This document shows positions 34,430 through 43,419 of a stretch of DNA of 64,000 nt, one piece after another (position 1 is the first letter of the stretch; every line of letters starts with the position of its first letter). Origin of the DNA: JBGNFV01 sp049645705 (GTDB lineage: Bacteria > Bacteroidota > Bacteroidia > Cytophagales > Cyclobacteriaceae); the NCBI GenBank assembly GCA_049645705.1, contig JBARUK010000004.1, positions 254,542 to 318,541 of the forward strand. Reading direction: 5' to 3'. Under the pieces are notes generated by a model. The model saw only the letters and a program-made list of their open reading frames with translations. It had not been told where the DNA came from and did not search any database. The translations under genes and the position numbers were made by a program.

Positions 34430-35776
34430 ATGGAACTGACTCAGCTCACCGCCGTTTCGCCGGTAGACGGACGGTATCGCAGACATACCGCTTCGCTGGC
34501 CCCTTATTTTTCAGAATACGGACTTATCAAATACCGGGTCCGTGTAGAGGTAGAATACTTTATTGCTTTGTGCGACAGCGGTCTGCCGCAGCTTGCTGGT
34601 ACGGATAAGGCTGTATACCCTGACCTGCGCAACCTCTACGCCTCATTTAGCGAAGCCGATGCCTTACGTATAAAGGAGATAGAGCAGACGACCAATCACG
34701 ATGTCAAGGCGGTGGAGTATTTCCTGAAGGAAAAGTTCGATGCACTGGGGCTGAGCGATCAGAAAGAGTTTATCCACTTCGGCCTGACCTCACAGGATGT
34801 AAATAACACGGCCATACCGCTGTCTATGAAAGAGGCCACTACGGAAGTGGTCCTACCTAAGCTTATGGATGTGATCAGGCTGATAGATACCCGCACAGAT
34901 ACCTGGGCGGATCTGCCTATGCTGGCACGTACCCACGGGCAGCCAGCCTCCCCTACCCGTATGGGCAAGGAGTGGCAGGTATTTGCTGAGCGGCTTCGCC
35001 GCCAGCTGGACCTGCTGGAGCAGGTGCCCTACTCTGCCAAGTTTGGCGGGGCCACGGGTAACTTTAATGCCCACCATGTGGCCTACCCTGAGCGCAACTG
35101 GCGTGAGTTCGGCGACACCTTCGTAGGTGACTACCTGGGCCTGCACCGCAGCCACCCCACTACGCAGATAGAGCATTATGACCACCTGGCGGCTTACTGC
35201 GATGCATTTAAGAGGATTAGCACTATCCTTATCGACTTTAGCCGTGATATATGGCAGTATGTGGCTATGAACTACTTCCGCCAGAAGATAAAAAAAGGCG
35301 AAGTAGGGTCATCGGCCATGCCACATAAGGTAAACCCGATAGATTTTGAGAATGCAGAGGGCAACCTGGGCATAGCCATAGCTCTGTTTGAGCATCTGGC
35401 AGCCAAGCTGCCCATAAGCCGCCTGCAGCGTGACCTTACGGACAGCACGGTGCTGCGTAATATAGGTGTGCCCGCAGGCCACTTCATTATAGCACTCCAA
35501 AGCCTGATGAAGGGCATAGACAAGCTGGAGATTAATGAAACGGCTATCGGGGCCGACCTGGAGGCCAACTGGGCTGTGGTAGCAGAAGGCATACAAACTG
35601 TACTGCGCCGCGAAAACTACCCTTCGCCCTACGAAAAACTAAAAGAGCTGACCCGGACGAACGAGCCCATCACGGAGAAAAGAATAAGTGATTTTATCGA
35701 TAACCTCGATGTGAAAAATGAGTTAAAGGATGAGTTGCGAAAGATCAGCCCTTTCAGCTATACGGGTATCCGCTAA
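34430..35776 (+). CDS. purB: Adenylosuccinate lyase
   Basis: A 448-residue homotetrameric lyase acting twice in purine synthesis (SAICAR to AICAR, adenylosuccinate to AMP). Seen: the start LTAVSPVDGRYRRHT, the catalytic His region in FIHFGLTSQDVNNTA and ARTHGQPASPTRMGKE, and the superfamily signature GSSAMPHKVNPIDFENAEGN with the mobile-loop Ser. The E. coli-like long form with SPVDGRY at the N-terminus. Stands alone, transcribed away from paaE. Confidence 0.97.
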   Translation: MELTQLTAVSPVDGRYRRHTASLAPYFSEYGLIKYRVRVEVEYFIALCDSGLPQLAGTDKAVYPDLRNLYASFSEADALRIKEIEQTTNHDVKAVEYFLKEKFDALGLSDQKEFIHFGLTSQDVNNTAIPLSMKEATTEVVLPKLMDVIRLIDTRTDTWADLPMLARTHGQPASPTRMGKEWQVFAERLRRQLDLLEQVPYSAKFGGATGNFNAHHVAYPERNWREFGDTFVGDYLGLHRSHPTTQIEHYDHLAAYCDAFKRISTILIDFSRDIWQYVAMNYFRQKIKKGEVGSSAMPHKVNPIDFENAEGNLGIAIALFEHLAAKLPISRLQRDLTDSTVLRNIGVPAGHFIIALQSLMKGIDKLEINETAIGADLEANWAVVAEGIQTVLRRENYPSPYEKLKELTRTNEPITEKRISDFIDNLDVKNELKDELRKISPFSYTGIR

Positions 35777-35863
35777 GCGGTTTATCATAAAGAATCGGCA
35801 CGAGAATTTCGAACAGTGATTTTTTTCACTATTTTAATCGGTATAATCATTTAAAGGACGTGT

Positions 35864-36319
35864 ATGCGCCTGTTTTTTTACCTATTCTCATTTTTACTTA
35901 TCTGTACATTGCTTGTATCGTGCAAAGATGACGACCCACCGAGTCCTGAAGAGCAAGCCATTAAAGACCGGCAATCTCTACTGGAATCCACTGTGTGGGA
36001 GGCAGTTAGAGTTACAAACAATGAAGACCCGGTTTACAGTTATTACAACTTTACGCTGGAAGTGGACGATGATCTGATGACGACGAACGATCAGTATAAG
36101 GTCTTTCCTACTACCCGGTTCGAGTACGTAGACAATGACCCGGATAAGGTCAGGCGAATAGCAGATAACGTGGTCATGACATTTTCGGATGTGTCTGATT
36201 CTACGCTGACTATTTCTTTTACCCTGGACCAGAGCTTCGATCCGCAGGGGGGCGAAGCACCGGAAGAAAGGGGGCAGCAGCTCTCGGGCAACTACATATT
36301 CGTGATGACCCCTTTATAA
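35864..36319 (+). CDS. Putative lipoprotein of unknown function
   Basis: A 151-residue exported protein with lipobox LLVSC (Cys near residue 20) followed by an acidic DDDPPSPEE spacer, which favours outer-membrane sorting. The mature part is beta-rich and lipocalin-like in outline: LESTVWEAVRVTNNEDPVYS, YNFTLEVDDDLMT, VVMTFSDVSDSTLTISFTL, and a C-terminal GNYIFVMTPL strand. No named family. It lies 87 bases after purB and ends at a strong terminator. Confidence 0.65.
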   Translation: MRLFFYLFSFLLICTLLVSCKDDDPPSPEEQAIKDRQSLLESTVWEAVRVTNNEDPVYSYYNFTLEVDDDLMTTNDQYKVFPTTRFEYVDNDPDKVRRIADNVVMTFSDVSDSTLTISFTLDQSFDPQGGEAPEERGQQLSGNYIFVMTPL

Positions 36320-36344
36320 AAAATACTCCAGGTGATAAAAAACC

Positions 36345-36380
36345 AAAAGGGCTGTCCGCAATTAAGCGGACAGCCCTTTT
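36345..36380. terminator. Bidirectional intrinsic terminator
   Basis: Perfect 15-bp stem AAAAGGGCTGTCCGC / GCGGACAGCCCTTTT with a 6-base loop between two convergent genes; T runs on both sides of each strand. Confidence 0.9.
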
Positions 36381-36400
36381 TAGTTGAGTAAGCGGAAGTA

Positions 36401-36817
36401 TTATCCTTCTTCCTGCTTAGGGAGTACGTTGGTCACAATTTTTACTGTCTCTACACTATTGGTAGCATTGGACCGTACGCGAATGTTTTTGTTCTGCAGA
36501 CCCATTTTGCCGGTACTGTTAAACGTAACGGTTATGTCAGCCGACTCGCCGGGCGCCAAAGGCTCACGTGGCCAGTTAGAGGCTGTGCACCCACAGGTAG
36601 TCTCTACATTGGTAAGTACCAAAGGCTCGGTACCGGTATTTTTGAAGCTAAATACGTGCTGAACCTTATCACCCTGATGGATATCACCGAAATCATGAAG
36701 ACTTTCGGTAAACTCGATACGGGGACCGTTTTCATTTTCCCGGGCTTCTTCTGCTTCCTGTGCAAATACAGGCATGGCCAGGACAAAAAGGAATGCTAGT
36801 GTCAGAAGTTTCTTCAT
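36401..36817 (-). CDS. DUF1573 (Ig-like) exported protein
   Basis: A 138-residue protein with a signal peptide (KKLLTLAFLFVLAMPVFAQ). The mature part is one DUF1573 Ig-like domain: ESLHDFGDIHQGDKVQHVFS, FKNTGTEPLVLTNVETTCGC with the typical Cys-Gly-Cys, and APGESADITVTFNSTGKMG. Such domains occur in many copies per genome in Bacteroidota and are thought to be structural or ligand-binding modules at the cell surface. Role unknown. Confidence 0.88.
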   Translation of the reverse strand: MKKLLTLAFLFVLAMPVFAQEAEEARENENGPRIEFTESLHDFGDIHQGDKVQHVFSFKNTGTEPLVLTNVETTCGCTASNWPREPLAPGESADITVTFNSTGKMGLQNKNIRVRSNATNSVETVKIVTNVLPKQEEG

Positions 36818-36919
36818 TGCTTACTAATCTGATTTTTTCAGTTATAAATCTAAGGCAGATCTTGCAAAAATAATTCCAATGTCTGCGATTTTTTACAAAT
36901 AGTTTAAAAAACTACCGGG

Positions 36920-37433
36920 TCATGAGCCGAAAACATTGATCTTTTTGGTCTTGAAGGTAAGGGTAACGGACCGGGGCAGGCTCTTCTTATCGGGAAAACG
37001 TAACTTTACCCGCAGTTTTTTCAGAGACCTCTATTACCTTCCATATCATCTGCTCGCCCCTGCGTACAGTCTCTTTGATGGTAAGCAGGAGATAGAGCCT
37101 TTTTGACTATTGGCTAGCTTTTCCTGTCCGTCGAAATACCCATTCTAAGGTGATCCTGTCCATGCATAGCTCTTCCTCCTCTCCTATTATATAGGTGCCG
37201 CAGTAGTCGCCTCCTAAGAAAATGGTCTGGCGGCGAATGCATTTTTCGTAAGCAGACTTATTGGCCTATGCATACATGTAATCTACCAGGTCTGCCCTAT
37301 GGCTGATGTCCGGGGAGATAAGCTCCCACCCGCCCATCAGTTTCATCTGCCTGCCTATATACTCTGCATTATTCTGGTCTGTAGCCGCTGTACAGGCAAA
37401 GAACAGCAACAGGACAGCGATGGCTCTTTTCAT
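36920..37433 (-). pseudogene. Decayed lipoprotein gene
   Basis: A protein-like sequence broken by several lesions. It begins as a normal lipoprotein (MKRAIAVLLLFFACTAATDQ, Cys near residue 14) and continues to DLVDYMYA, where a TAG stops the frame at 37266. The same frame resumes as NKSAYEKCIRRQTIFLGGDY and runs to EWVF; a shift gives YFDGQEKLANSQKGSIS, another returns to TIKETVRRGEQMIWKVIEVS, and a third gives LRFPDKKSLPRSVTLTFK ending in a stop at 36920. Further stops lie at 37107 and 36987. The remains suggest a lipocalin-like lipoprotein of about 165 residues. Confidence 0.75.
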
Positions 37434-37514
37434 ATGATGAATGTTTGAGGCAAAAATGGTAGATACAGCAACCAATTACCGGCTGAAAGGGAAGGTAAGG
37501 GTGGGGTGTACACT

Positions 37515-38924
37515 TTAGAAAAACTTTGAATGAAAATTGACAAGGTACAGCTCTGACTTGGCCCGGGTAACGGCGGTATACAGCCAGCGAATGTACTCTT
37601 TATCAACCTGTTCATCAGGCAAATATCCCTGATCTACAAACACGGCTTTCCACTGCCCGCCCTGGCTCTTGTGGCAGGTAAGGGCGTAGGCAAATTTTAC
37701 TTGCAGGGCGTTGAGGTAGGGATCTTTTCGAACAGCTTTCATACGCTCTGTCTTACTGGCCAGGTCGCTGTAGTCCATCATTACTTCCTGGTAGAGTCGT
37801 CGGTTGTCTTCCTGCGGCAGTGAGGGGGCATGGCTGTGCAGGGTATCCAGTATAACTTTGGCCTCAAAGGGCTCCTGGTCGGGATAGTCCAGCAGGCGCA
37901 GCTCCAGGGTGGCAAAGCGCAGCCCGTACAGTTCTTCGAAGGATACGATCTTCATGACCTCTACAAAGTCGCCATTGGCCAGGAAACCGGCCGCAGCAGT
38001 CTCCGGCAGGAAGGTGTAATTGTTCCTGACGATCATGAGATAGTCCCCGGCCTCTATTTCGTTTTCCTGCCAGAAGATGGACCGCCGGATGTACTCATTG
38101 TACTGTACGGCGGACCGGTTGCTCCGGCAGATGATGATGGTATCTTCATTCCCGAACTTATCGTAGGCGTAGCGCAGACCATCTTCGATGCGCTCCCCGG
38201 TCATGCGGTAGATGTCCGGGTACCCGCTCGTCTTAAAGCGGATGCTGAATTCTTTTTTTACCAGCTCTTCGCGCAGGGTGGTGGCATTATTCAGTATGCC
38301 ACTCTCCTGCTCCTGGCGCATAACTTCGGTCAGCTCGGTCTCGTATACATCCAGCTTGTACTTCTCTATCAGCCATGATTTGTCCAGGGCTTTACTCTCC
38401 AGCTGGTGTACAGGTGGCAACTGGGCATTGTCTCCTACCAGTATAAGGCGGTTGCTTTCGTCTTCGAATACAAAACGGATAAGGTCGGATAGCAAGCTGC
38501 CTCCGCCGAATTCGGTGCTTTCGCTCAGCATGGAGGCTTCATCTACTATAAAAAGGGTCTTCTTGTAATAGTTTTTTTGTCTGCTGAATGCCAGGCTGGA
38601 ACCGGAGCTTTCCTCACTCTTAGGCTTATATATCTTCTTATGGATGGTAAATGCAGCCCGCTTTGCGTAGCCGGACATGACCTTGGCCGCGCGGCCGGTG
38701 GGGGCCATAAGCACATAGCGGTAGCCAAGCTGGGGTGTAGACTTGACTATGGCACTGATAAGGGAGGTCTTACCAGTACCGGCATAGCCCCGCAGCAGCA
38801 GGCAGGGCCGGGCACTGGCAGATGCCTTCCAGAACCGGGCAAACTGCTGAAAGAGTACTTCCTGGCCCCTGGTGGGTGTATGGGGGAAACTTCTGCGTAG
38901 TATGGAGGCTACGGCATCACTCAC
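37515..38924 (-). CDS. RecD-like ATP-dependent DNA helicase
   Basis: A 469-residue superfamily 1B helicase. Motifs: Walker A LLRGYAGTGKTSLIS (about residue 43-57), motif II LFIVDEASMLSE, motif III LILVGDNAQLPP, and the C-terminal UvrD/RecD part with YALTCHKSQGGQWKAVFVDQ and WLYTAVTRAKSELYLV. It is the short, stand-alone type (no N-terminal RecD2 extension) widespread in Bacteroidota. Biological role not established; probably DNA repair or processing. The upstream thioesterase gene overlaps it by 8 bases. Confidence 0.88.
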   Translation of the reverse strand: MSDAVASILRRSFPHTPTRGQEVLFQQFARFWKASASARPCLLLRGYAGTGKTSLISAIVKSTPQLGYRYVLMAPTGRAAKVMSGYAKRAAFTIHKKIYKPKSEESSGSSLAFSRQKNYYKKTLFIVDEASMLSESTEFGGGSLLSDLIRFVFEDESNRLILVGDNAQLPPVHQLESKALDKSWLIEKYKLDVYETELTEVMRQEQESGILNNATTLREELVKKEFSIRFKTSGYPDIYRMTGERIEDGLRYAYDKFGNEDTIIICRSNRSAVQYNEYIRRSIFWQENEIEAGDYLMIVRNNYTFLPETAAAGFLANGDFVEVMKIVSFEELYGLRFATLELRLLDYPDQEPFEAKVILDTLHSHAPSLPQEDNRRLYQEVMMDYSDLASKTERMKAVRKDPYLNALQVKFAYALTCHKSQGGQWKAVFVDQGYLPDEQVDKEYIRWLYTAVTRAKSELYLVNFHSKFF

Positions 38925-39402
38925 CTTGTACCGGGGTTTTTCCCTTTTGTATATCTTCCTGGCTGATGACGGCCATACTGGTGGTGGCCTTGGCTATGAG
39001 CTTGCGCTCTTCTCCTCTGAGGGCATAGACCTCTGCTTCACAGAACACGATCTTGCGGCCCGGCTTCAGTACCCAGCCTACGGCATGCAGGCGGTCGCCC
39101 AGGCCGGGGTTCAGGTAGCTTACCTTTATTTCTGCTGTCATGACGTGCTGATCTTCCGGCACGGTGGTATAGGCCGCAAACCCGGCGGTAATATCGGCCA
39201 GCGTGGCAATGAGACCGCCGTGGGCAAAGCCTTTTTGCTGCTGATGAATCTCCTGCAGGTCCAGGTAGCCTTCTGTGCGCCCCTGCTCGATCACATCGAG
39301 CGAAAAGCCAATATGGTGCATAAACATTTGCCGCTCCAGAAACTTTTCTACTCGCTGGCGGTAGCCGGTAGGGTTCTTTCCTTCTATTTTTGCCGTTTCC
39401 AA
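38917..39402 (-). CDS. PaaI/YiiD-type hotdog thioesterase
   Basis: A 161-residue hotdog-fold protein. Family marks: FAHGGLIATLADITAGFAAY (the central helix with its Gly), MTAEIKVSYLNPGLGDRLHA and VFCEAEVYALRGEERKLIAK. These enzymes hydrolyse acyl-CoA thioesters. Its Pro/Asn-rich loop and length fit the YiiD/PaaI branch; it is 6 kb from the paa genes, so a link with phenylacetate is only a possibility. Overlaps the helicase gene by 8 bases and is probably on one transcript with it. Confidence 0.85.
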   Translation of the reverse strand: METAKIEGKNPTGYRQRVEKFLERQMFMHHIGFSLDVIEQGRTEGYLDLQEIHQQQKGFAHGGLIATLADITAGFAAYTTVPEDQHVMTAEIKVSYLNPGLGDRLHAVGWVLKPGRKIVFCEAEVYALRGEERKLIAKATTSMAVISQEDIQKGKTPVQGE

Positions 39403-39474
39403 TCTTATATCTGTTTTGATGGCAAAGGTAAGGGTTAAATAAGACCGGGCCTAACATACAAATGATTTGCAGGC

Positions 39475-39963
39475 ATGAATAACGATACGGTATCGGATGT
39501 ATTCGGTGGCAGGCTACGCGTAAGGGTGTGCGGGCTATGTACGGACGATGCAGGCAGACTGCTGCTGACCCTGCACAAAGGACTGGGCCCCGCAGGCAGA
39601 CTGTGGATACCGCCGGGCGGAGGCATGCACTACGGTGAGCCGGCAGAAGAATGCCTGGTGCGGGAAATATACGAGGAGACGGGGCTGACTACGGAGGCGG
39701 AAGAGTTGCTTTTTATTTACGAATACCTGCAAAAGCCTCTGCATGCGGTGGAGCTATACTTCAAAGCAAGGATAACCGGAGGTGAAATACGACAAGGATA
39801 CGACCCGGAACTGAATGATGATCAGCAGATTATACAAAAATCAGAGTTTTTGGGAAAAGAACAAATAAACGGCATACCTTTGAATATGAGGCATGAAATC
39901 CTGAAAAAGTACATGACACCAAAAGACCTGCTTGGCTTGCGTGGGTATTTCAGATTTCATTAA
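39475..39963 (+). CDS. Nudix hydrolase
   Basis: A 162-residue Nudix protein. The box is complete: GGGMHYGEPAEECLVREIYE followed by ETGL, fitting Gx5Ex7REUxEExGU. The preceding beta strands (RVRVCGLCTDDAGRLLLTL) and the following YLQKPLHAVELYFKARI are typical of small NDP-X hydrolases. The substrate cannot be told. It opens divergently from the thioesterase gene, with 72 bases between. Confidence 0.88.
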   Translation: MNNDTVSDVFGGRLRVRVCGLCTDDAGRLLLTLHKGLGPAGRLWIPPGGGMHYGEPAEECLVREIYEETGLTTEAEELLFIYEYLQKPLHAVELYFKARITGGEIRQGYDPELNDDQQIIQKSEFLGKEQINGIPLNMRHEILKKYMTPKDLLGLRGYFRFH

Positions 39964-40037
39964 ATTGCATAAATCAGGATAATCTGGATTGATTTGCCTG
40001 ATAAAATAATTATTATTGCAGGAAAAAATTAGCCGAG

Positions 40038-40613
40038 ATGACTACAAAGATTTTAACTGCTGTCTTTTTTGTGATCGCCATATGCCTGGGTGGATACCTG
40101 GTATGGAGCATCAACGAATCAGTACAGCAGGAAGCAAGGATCGAGTCTGTGGAAGATGAAGTTAAGGACAAGCTTATGCTTATCCGTGATGCCCAGATAG
40201 CGTACCAGGCAGTAAACGGTCAGTACACCAGCGAATTCCCCAGGCTTATAAACTTTATCGACACCGGTAAATTTTACCTTGTTCAGCGTAAAGAGAACAT
40301 TATTACGCTTGAGTATGGAGCCGACAGTATCTACGTTGAGGTAGATACACTGGGTACCAAGCCTGTTCAGGATTCGCTCTTCAGCAATCCCGACTACAGG
40401 AAGTTCGACCTGCGCTCACTTTCTCAGATACCCGGCAGCGAGAAGGAATTCGAAATGCGAGCTGATAAGATCTATACCGGTAATATAGAAGTTGATGTAT
40501 TCCTGGTAAGGGACACTGACCCTGTTAACCCCCGTCGCAGAGAAAACAACAACGAAAGAGCTCTGCGCGTAGGATCTCTTACCGAAGCGACTACCTCGGG
40601 TAACTGGCAGTAG
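40038..40613 (+). CDS. Membrane-anchored protein of unknown function
   Basis: A 191-residue protein with one N-terminal membrane helix (LTAVFFVIAICLGGYLVWSI), a short coiled region (RIESVEDEVKDKLMLIRDAQ), and a soluble mixed alpha/beta part outside. The region AQIAYQAVNGQYTSEFPRLI resembles pseudopilin-like or secretion-related N-termini, where a hydrophobic helix precedes a soluble domain, but there is no prepilin cleavage motif. It lies directly before the DUF3822 and coaD genes with 2 bases between, so it belongs to that operon. Common beside DUF3822 genes in Bacteroidota, in my recollection. Confidence 0.7.
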   Translation: MTTKILTAVFFVIAICLGGYLVWSINESVQQEARIESVEDEVKDKLMLIRDAQIAYQAVNGQYTSEFPRLINFIDTGKFYLVQRKENIITLEYGADSIYVEVDTLGTKPVQDSLFSNPDYRKFDLRSLSQIPGSEKEFEMRADKIYTGNIEVDVFLVRDTDPVNPRRRENNNERALRVGSLTEATTSGNWQ

Positions 40614-40615
40614 TA

Positions 40616-41503
40616 TTGGCGCTAAACGACAAAAAATACAAGCTGGTAAAGCGGGTAAAGGATGATCACCTGAATATCGATCATCTTCATGAGTACCGCT
40701 TATGCCTGCAATTCGGAGAGCGGGACATTCAGGTATGTATCACAGACATGCAGAATTCCCGCTGTCTGCTTTTAGAAGACTACATAAGCCCTTCTAATAC
40801 AGAAGGCGACACCAACTTTCAGACCATACCTCAGCTCTTTGAGGGGCACACCTACCTGGAGGCCCGCTTCTGGCATAGTGTGCGGATCAGTATTAAGACG
40901 CCTCGCTTTGCCCTGGTGCCGGTATCCCTGTTCGACAAGCAGCATAAAGCTACTTACCTGCACCTGAATGCCGACCTGGATACAGACCGGGATACACTCC
41001 TGCATTATATTCACCAGAACGACGAGACAGTCACCGTATTTGCTGCCGACAGTGAACTGGTAGAGTGGCTGGCCGGTAAGTACTCCACTACTGACATGGC
41101 TTTTGTACACCAGGGTGCTGCGCTTGCGGAAGGTACGCTGGAAGATGAAACGCTGGCCCACTCCAGGACCATGCACCTGTACTCAGACCGCTTTTATCTC
41201 AATATCCTGGTGTCGGAAGGTAAAAGCCTTATCTATTACAACCAATTCAGGATCAAGCGATTTGAGGACTACGTGAAGTACATCATGATGGTGCTGACCA
41301 ATATGGGGCTGGACCAGCGTGAGAATCACGTCTACCTTCGCGGATTTATCCGGCAGAACTCCCCTCACTACCGGGAGCTGTACAAGTACATACAGAATCT
41401 CGAATTTGCTCATAAACCAGGCTTCCTGACGTTCGGCTATCAGTTCGACGAGCTGGAAGACCACCAGTATTACGACCTGTACAGCATGAGTCTGTGCCGG
41501 TAG
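40616..41503 (+). CDS. DUF3822 family protein, TTG start
   Basis: A 295-residue cytoplasmic protein of DUF3822, a Bacteroidota family usually encoded just before coaD. It has an actin-like or ASKHA-type outline: LCLQFGERDIQVCITDMQNS, then FALVPVSLFDKQHKATYLHL, LYSDRFYLNILVSEGKSLIY and a C-terminal NLEFAHKPGFLTFGYQFDEL. Function unknown. The frame has no ATG near its N-terminus; the TTG at 40616, 2 bases after the previous stop, is the natural start. coaD follows after 14 bases. Confidence 0.85.
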   Translation: MALNDKKYKLVKRVKDDHLNIDHLHEYRLCLQFGERDIQVCITDMQNSRCLLLEDYISPSNTEGDTNFQTIPQLFEGHTYLEARFWHSVRISIKTPRFALVPVSLFDKQHKATYLHLNADLDTDRDTLLHYIHQNDETVTVFAADSELVEWLAGKYSTTDMAFVHQGAALAEGTLEDETLAHSRTMHLYSDRFYLNILVSEGKSLIYYNQFRIKRFEDYVKYIMMVLTNMGLDQRENHVYLRGFIRQNSPHYRELYKYIQNLEFAHKPGFLTFGYQFDELEDHQYYDLYSMSLCR

Positions 41504-41517
41504 TTTCCCCAAATGAT

Positions 41518-41973
41518 ATGAAACGAACCGCTATCTTTCCCGGCAGCTTCGACCCCTTTACCAGGGGGCATGAAGACATTGTACTGAGGGGTATCAGAAT
41601 ATTCGATGAGATCATCATCTGCATGGGTCACAATGCCACCAAGTCCACACGATACTTCGAGGTGGACATGATGCTGGAAAAGATAGAGAAAACGTTCGTA
41701 GACTACGACAACATCTCAGTGATGGTATACAATGAGCTGACGGCTGATCTGGCCAAGCGACTTGGGGCCAATTTTTTGTTGAGAGGTCTGCGAAATACCA
41801 CCGATTTTGAATACGAGAACAGCATAAGCCAGGTAAACCGCCACCTGTACAATGACCTGGAGACGGTATTTCTTATTACCACCCCTCACCTGGCACCTAT
41901 CAGCAGCTCTATCATACGTGACGTGCACCGCTTTGGCGGAGACGTATCTGACCTTATCCCCTACAAACTGTAA
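41518..41973 (+). CDS. coaD: Phosphopantetheine adenylyltransferase
   Basis: About 151 residues. CoaD adds AMP from ATP to 4'-phosphopantetheine in coenzyme A synthesis. The nucleotidyl-transferase motif is TAIFPGSFDPFTRGHEDIVL (T/HxGH form), with LLRGLRNTTDFEYE and the second signature HLAPISSSIIRDVHRFGGD. I choose ATG 41518 (MKRTAIFPGSFDPFT), the canonical N-terminus. Last gene of the 40038-DUF3822-coaD operon; the next gene is convergent, 1 base away. Confidence 0.96.
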   Translation: MKRTAIFPGSFDPFTRGHEDIVLRGIRIFDEIIICMGHNATKSTRYFEVDMMLEKIEKTFVDYDNISVMVYNELTADLAKRLGANFLLRGLRNTTDFEYENSISQVNRHLYNDLETVFLITTPHLAPISSSIIRDVHRFGGDVSDLIPYKL

Positions 41974-41974
41974 T

Positions 41975-42655
41975 TCATACCGGGTTTGCCCGTAACAGGA
42001 AGTACCTGGTAAATACGTAACGGATACTCCGGTAGCTGTTGTACATATGGGTGCGGGCTTCGCGCTCGGTAAGCCACTCTACCTTGGTAATGTCCTCTTC
42101 GGTCTGGGGTTGCATTTCCGAGTCATTCAGACAATGCATCCGGAACCAGGCGGTCTTCTTAAGCATGCGCTTACCATTCCGCGTGTAGGTATGCCAGGTA
42201 TTGCAGATCTTGTAGTCTATCCCTACCTGTATGCCGCATTCTTCTTCTACCTCGCGTAGGGCGCCCTCAGGATTTTTCTCGCCTTTTTCCAGCTTCCCCT
42301 TAGGCAGGTCCCACTTACCAAGCCGGTGTATCATGAGCAGCTTACCGTCTTTTTCTACCAGACCACCGGCAGCACGGACTATATTGAACTGTTTCTTGAC
42401 AAACTTGATGGCTTTTTTGTTCTTCTTCACGGCCAGCGTGATGGAATCAAGCTTGCGGGGCTTCTGCAATACGAGGTACTCGATAATGCTCTTAATGTTA
42501 TCATAGCTAACATTAAGCATAAGTACATCATCCAGCAACTTGATGTTTTCCAGGGACTGATCGCGGCAATCCATGATGGTATCATAGTGCTCATCGTCGC
42601 GCAGATCAGACGGGTTGAGAATCTCGAGTGGTACGTCGTTGATAAAAATCTTCAT
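41975..42655 (-). CDS. Nudix hydrolase with N-terminal extension
   Basis: A 226-residue protein. The Nudix box is KWDLPKGKLEKGEKNPEGAL followed by REVEEECGI, near residues 120-150. The N-terminal 90 residues (MKIFINDVPLEILNPSDLRD and NIKSIIEYLVLQ) are an extra domain that occurs in Bacteroidota members of the MutT/ADP-ribose group. The C-terminus (RTHMYNSYRSIRYVFTRYFL) is basic. Substrate unknown. Independent of the Nudix gene 2.5 kb upstream; the two share little outside the box. Confidence 0.85.
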   Translation of the reverse strand: MKIFINDVPLEILNPSDLRDDEHYDTIMDCRDQSLENIKLLDDVLMLNVSYDNIKSIIEYLVLQKPRKLDSITLAVKKNKKAIKFVKKQFNIVRAAGGLVEKDGKLLMIHRLGKWDLPKGKLEKGEKNPEGALREVEEECGIQVGIDYKICNTWHTYTRNGKRMLKKTAWFRMHCLNDSEMQPQTEEDITKVEWLTEREARTHMYNSYRSIRYVFTRYFLLRANPV

Positions 42656-42768
42656 GTCCGGTCATTTTTGGCAAAAAGGCCGTCCGTAATACAGACTTTA
42701 AAAAATATACGGCAATGTAAGCTCTTCGATTAAAATCTCAAGAAAAATAATAATACTAAATTGCAGTC

Positions 42769-43419
42769 ATGGATCAACAGAATACTGATGTGGCTGCAGA
42801 AGTGGCTGCAGGACTACTGAATGCAGGTGCTATACGCCTGCAACCGGACGAGCCTTTTACCTGGAGCTCAGGGTGGAAGTCACCCATCTATTGTGATAAC
42901 CGGATCAGCCTGAGTTTTCCAAAACTCAGGACTTATATAAAAGTACAACTGGCTGAACTGGTACGGCAGCACTTTCCTGACGCGGAGGCAATAGCGGGCG
43001 TGGCTACGGCCGGTATACCGCAGGGTGCCCTGATAGCGGACTACCTGAACCTGCCTTTCCTGTACGTCCGCAGCAAGCCTAAGGGCCACGGCATGACGAA
43101 CCAGATAGAAGGCAAGGCATCACCTGGCCAGCGCGTAGTAGTGGTGGAGGATCTGATCTCTACGGGAGGCAGCTCGCTGAAAGCGGTAGAGGCACTGCGG
43201 GAGGCAGATGTAAAGGTGGACGGACTGGTGGCCATATTCACGTATGGCTTTGACCTGGCAGTAGCAAACTTTGAAGAGGCGAAGGTGCCCTACCACTGCC
43301 TGAGCGACTACAGCCACCTGCTGGATGAGGCTCTCAGACGGAATATCATACAGGAAGAAGATAAAGAACTGCTATCGGACTGGCGTCGTGATCCGGCTGG
43401 CTGGAACGGTAAGGGCTAA
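42769..43419 (+). CDS. pyrE: Orotate phosphoribosyltransferase
   Basis: A 216-residue type I phosphoribosyltransferase that turns orotate and PRPP into OMP. Seen: FTWSSGWKSPIYCDNRISLS, GVATAGIPQGALIADYLNLP, the catalytic-loop KPKGHGMTNQIEG and the PRPP-binding motif VVVVEDLISTGGSSLKAVEA. Its last 4 bases overlap the end of the convergent TIGR02757 gene. Third pyrimidine gene of the window, unlinked to pyrD and pyrF. Confidence 0.96.
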   Translation: MDQQNTDVAAEVAAGLLNAGAIRLQPDEPFTWSSGWKSPIYCDNRISLSFPKLRTYIKVQLAELVRQHFPDAEAIAGVATAGIPQGALIADYLNLPFLYVRSKPKGHGMTNQIEGKASPGQRVVVVEDLISTGGSSLKAVEALREADVKVDGLVAIFTYGFDLAVANFEEAKVPYHCLSDYSHLLDEALRRNIIQEEDKELLSDWRRDPAGWNGKG

